From NCBI RefSeq assembly GCF_019703515.2, contig NC_059347.1, positions 17,444,001-17,508,000 on the forward strand: a stretch of DNA of 64,000 nt, in the 5' to 3' direction. The translations under genes were made by a program, and so were the position numbers. Positions 63,598 to 64,000 of this stretch are shown in pieces. The DNA is from Myxocyprinus asiaticus. Taxonomy: Eukaryota > Chordata > Actinopteri > Cypriniformes > Catostomidae. Each line of letters opens with the position of its first letter. Position 1 is the first letter of the stretch. The notes under the pieces were generated by a model. It made no database searches, was not told the DNA's origin, and saw only the letters and a list, made by a program, of their open reading frames with translations.

Positions 63598-64000
63598 GTA
63601 AGCGTGTGAATTTCAGATTTTTTTCAGAAGAACTGTCCTGAATTTGCTTAGATGTAAGTTTTGTGCTTGTCACTCTTGGAGACAAGAAGAGAAAAAAAAG
63701 AATGTGAAAGAATACTGAATTTTGATTGGTCAGTTGCAGCATTGTGTAGTCAAATATGTTTTAGAAGGATCACTAAACTGTATAATTAATAGGAATGCAC
63801 CGATACAAAATTTGTGTGACAGTACTGATATCTGATTATTTGGAACAACATCTGGCAATACCAATAGTTTGTTGATTCTGCTATTTTATGCCACCTTTTT
63901 AAATGACCAATAATTAAACAACTTGGGAAAAAAAAAAAAATGTTTTCCATGTTTCAGAGTAGCTGGTCTCTGTTATAAACAAAAACTGACATTATTAAAA
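63598..64000. other. hnrnpul1 intron 13, start only
   Basis: Begins with donor GTAAGCGTG and continues to the edge of the window; repeat-like ATTAATAGGAATGCACCGAT near 63786 marks the start of another fish repeat. Confidence 0.6.

Overview
The window looks like a teleost fish chromosome segment, most likely from a carp-like (cyprinid) species. It carries intron-rich genes with vertebrate splice signals, and the proteins match vertebrate families exon by exon. The intergenic and intronic DNA is dense with fish repeat types: a DIRS tyrosine-recombinase retroelement, Tc1-like transposons, L1-type and CR1/L2/jockey-type LINEs, a sushi-like Ty3 chromovirus, tRNA-derived SINEs and many palindromic TTAA-flanked non-autonomous elements. 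Assignment to cyprinids is inference from repeat style only.

Host genes, left to right. (1) The last coding exon of a RASL10-family small GTPase (rasl10b-like, + strand, 18195-18465). (2) A gas2l2-like gene on the - strand (about 36.3 to 23.8 kb), convergent with it. This copy looks dead: the first coding exon has in-frame stops and a frame slip in the CH domain, the splice phases no longer fit, and part of the GAR domain was not found. (3) fam98c (- strand, 42772-38165), complete, with eight coding exons that keep frame and give 346 residues. (4) hnrnpul1 (+ strand, ATG at 49663), with twelve coding exons whose phases all join in frame through residue 716; the gene runs off the right edge in its RGG-rich part. 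The RASL10-GAS2L pair is convergent in other vertebrates too, and FAM98C and HNRNPUL1 lie on the same human chromosome arm.

Repeats by region. 1-2.69 kb: a decayed L1/Tx1-type LINE. 3.7-10.6 kb: a full-length DIRS element inserted in a palindromic TTAA element. 11.7-15.6 kb: an inverted-repeat element holding an exon-like frame, an internally deleted Tc1, and a terminal-inverted-repeat element with a SINE in it. 17.1-21.9 kb: TTAA elements, one nested in another DNA element. 25.5-26.1 kb: remnant of a second Tc1 family. 27.6-32.8 kb: chromovirus with a SINE in its chromodomain and a Tc1 element in its 3' LTR. 34.9-42.1 kb: more TTAA elements and a second Tc1 copy in fam98c intron 2. 43.8-48.8 kb: three LINE fragments and a SINE between fam98c and hnrnpul1. 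50-62 kb: hAT-like and other elements in hnrnpul1 introns, including a 1.1-kb direct duplication.

Most interesting: a five-unit 62-bp minisatellite just upstream of the hnrnpul1 first exon, in which every unit carries a CCAAT box and a TGACAG motif at fixed spacing; the decayed gas2l2 beside an intact rasl10 exon; and a DIRS element whose internal complementary region shows the expected circle-junction structure. I found no bacterial, CRISPR or clearly novel enzymatic system.
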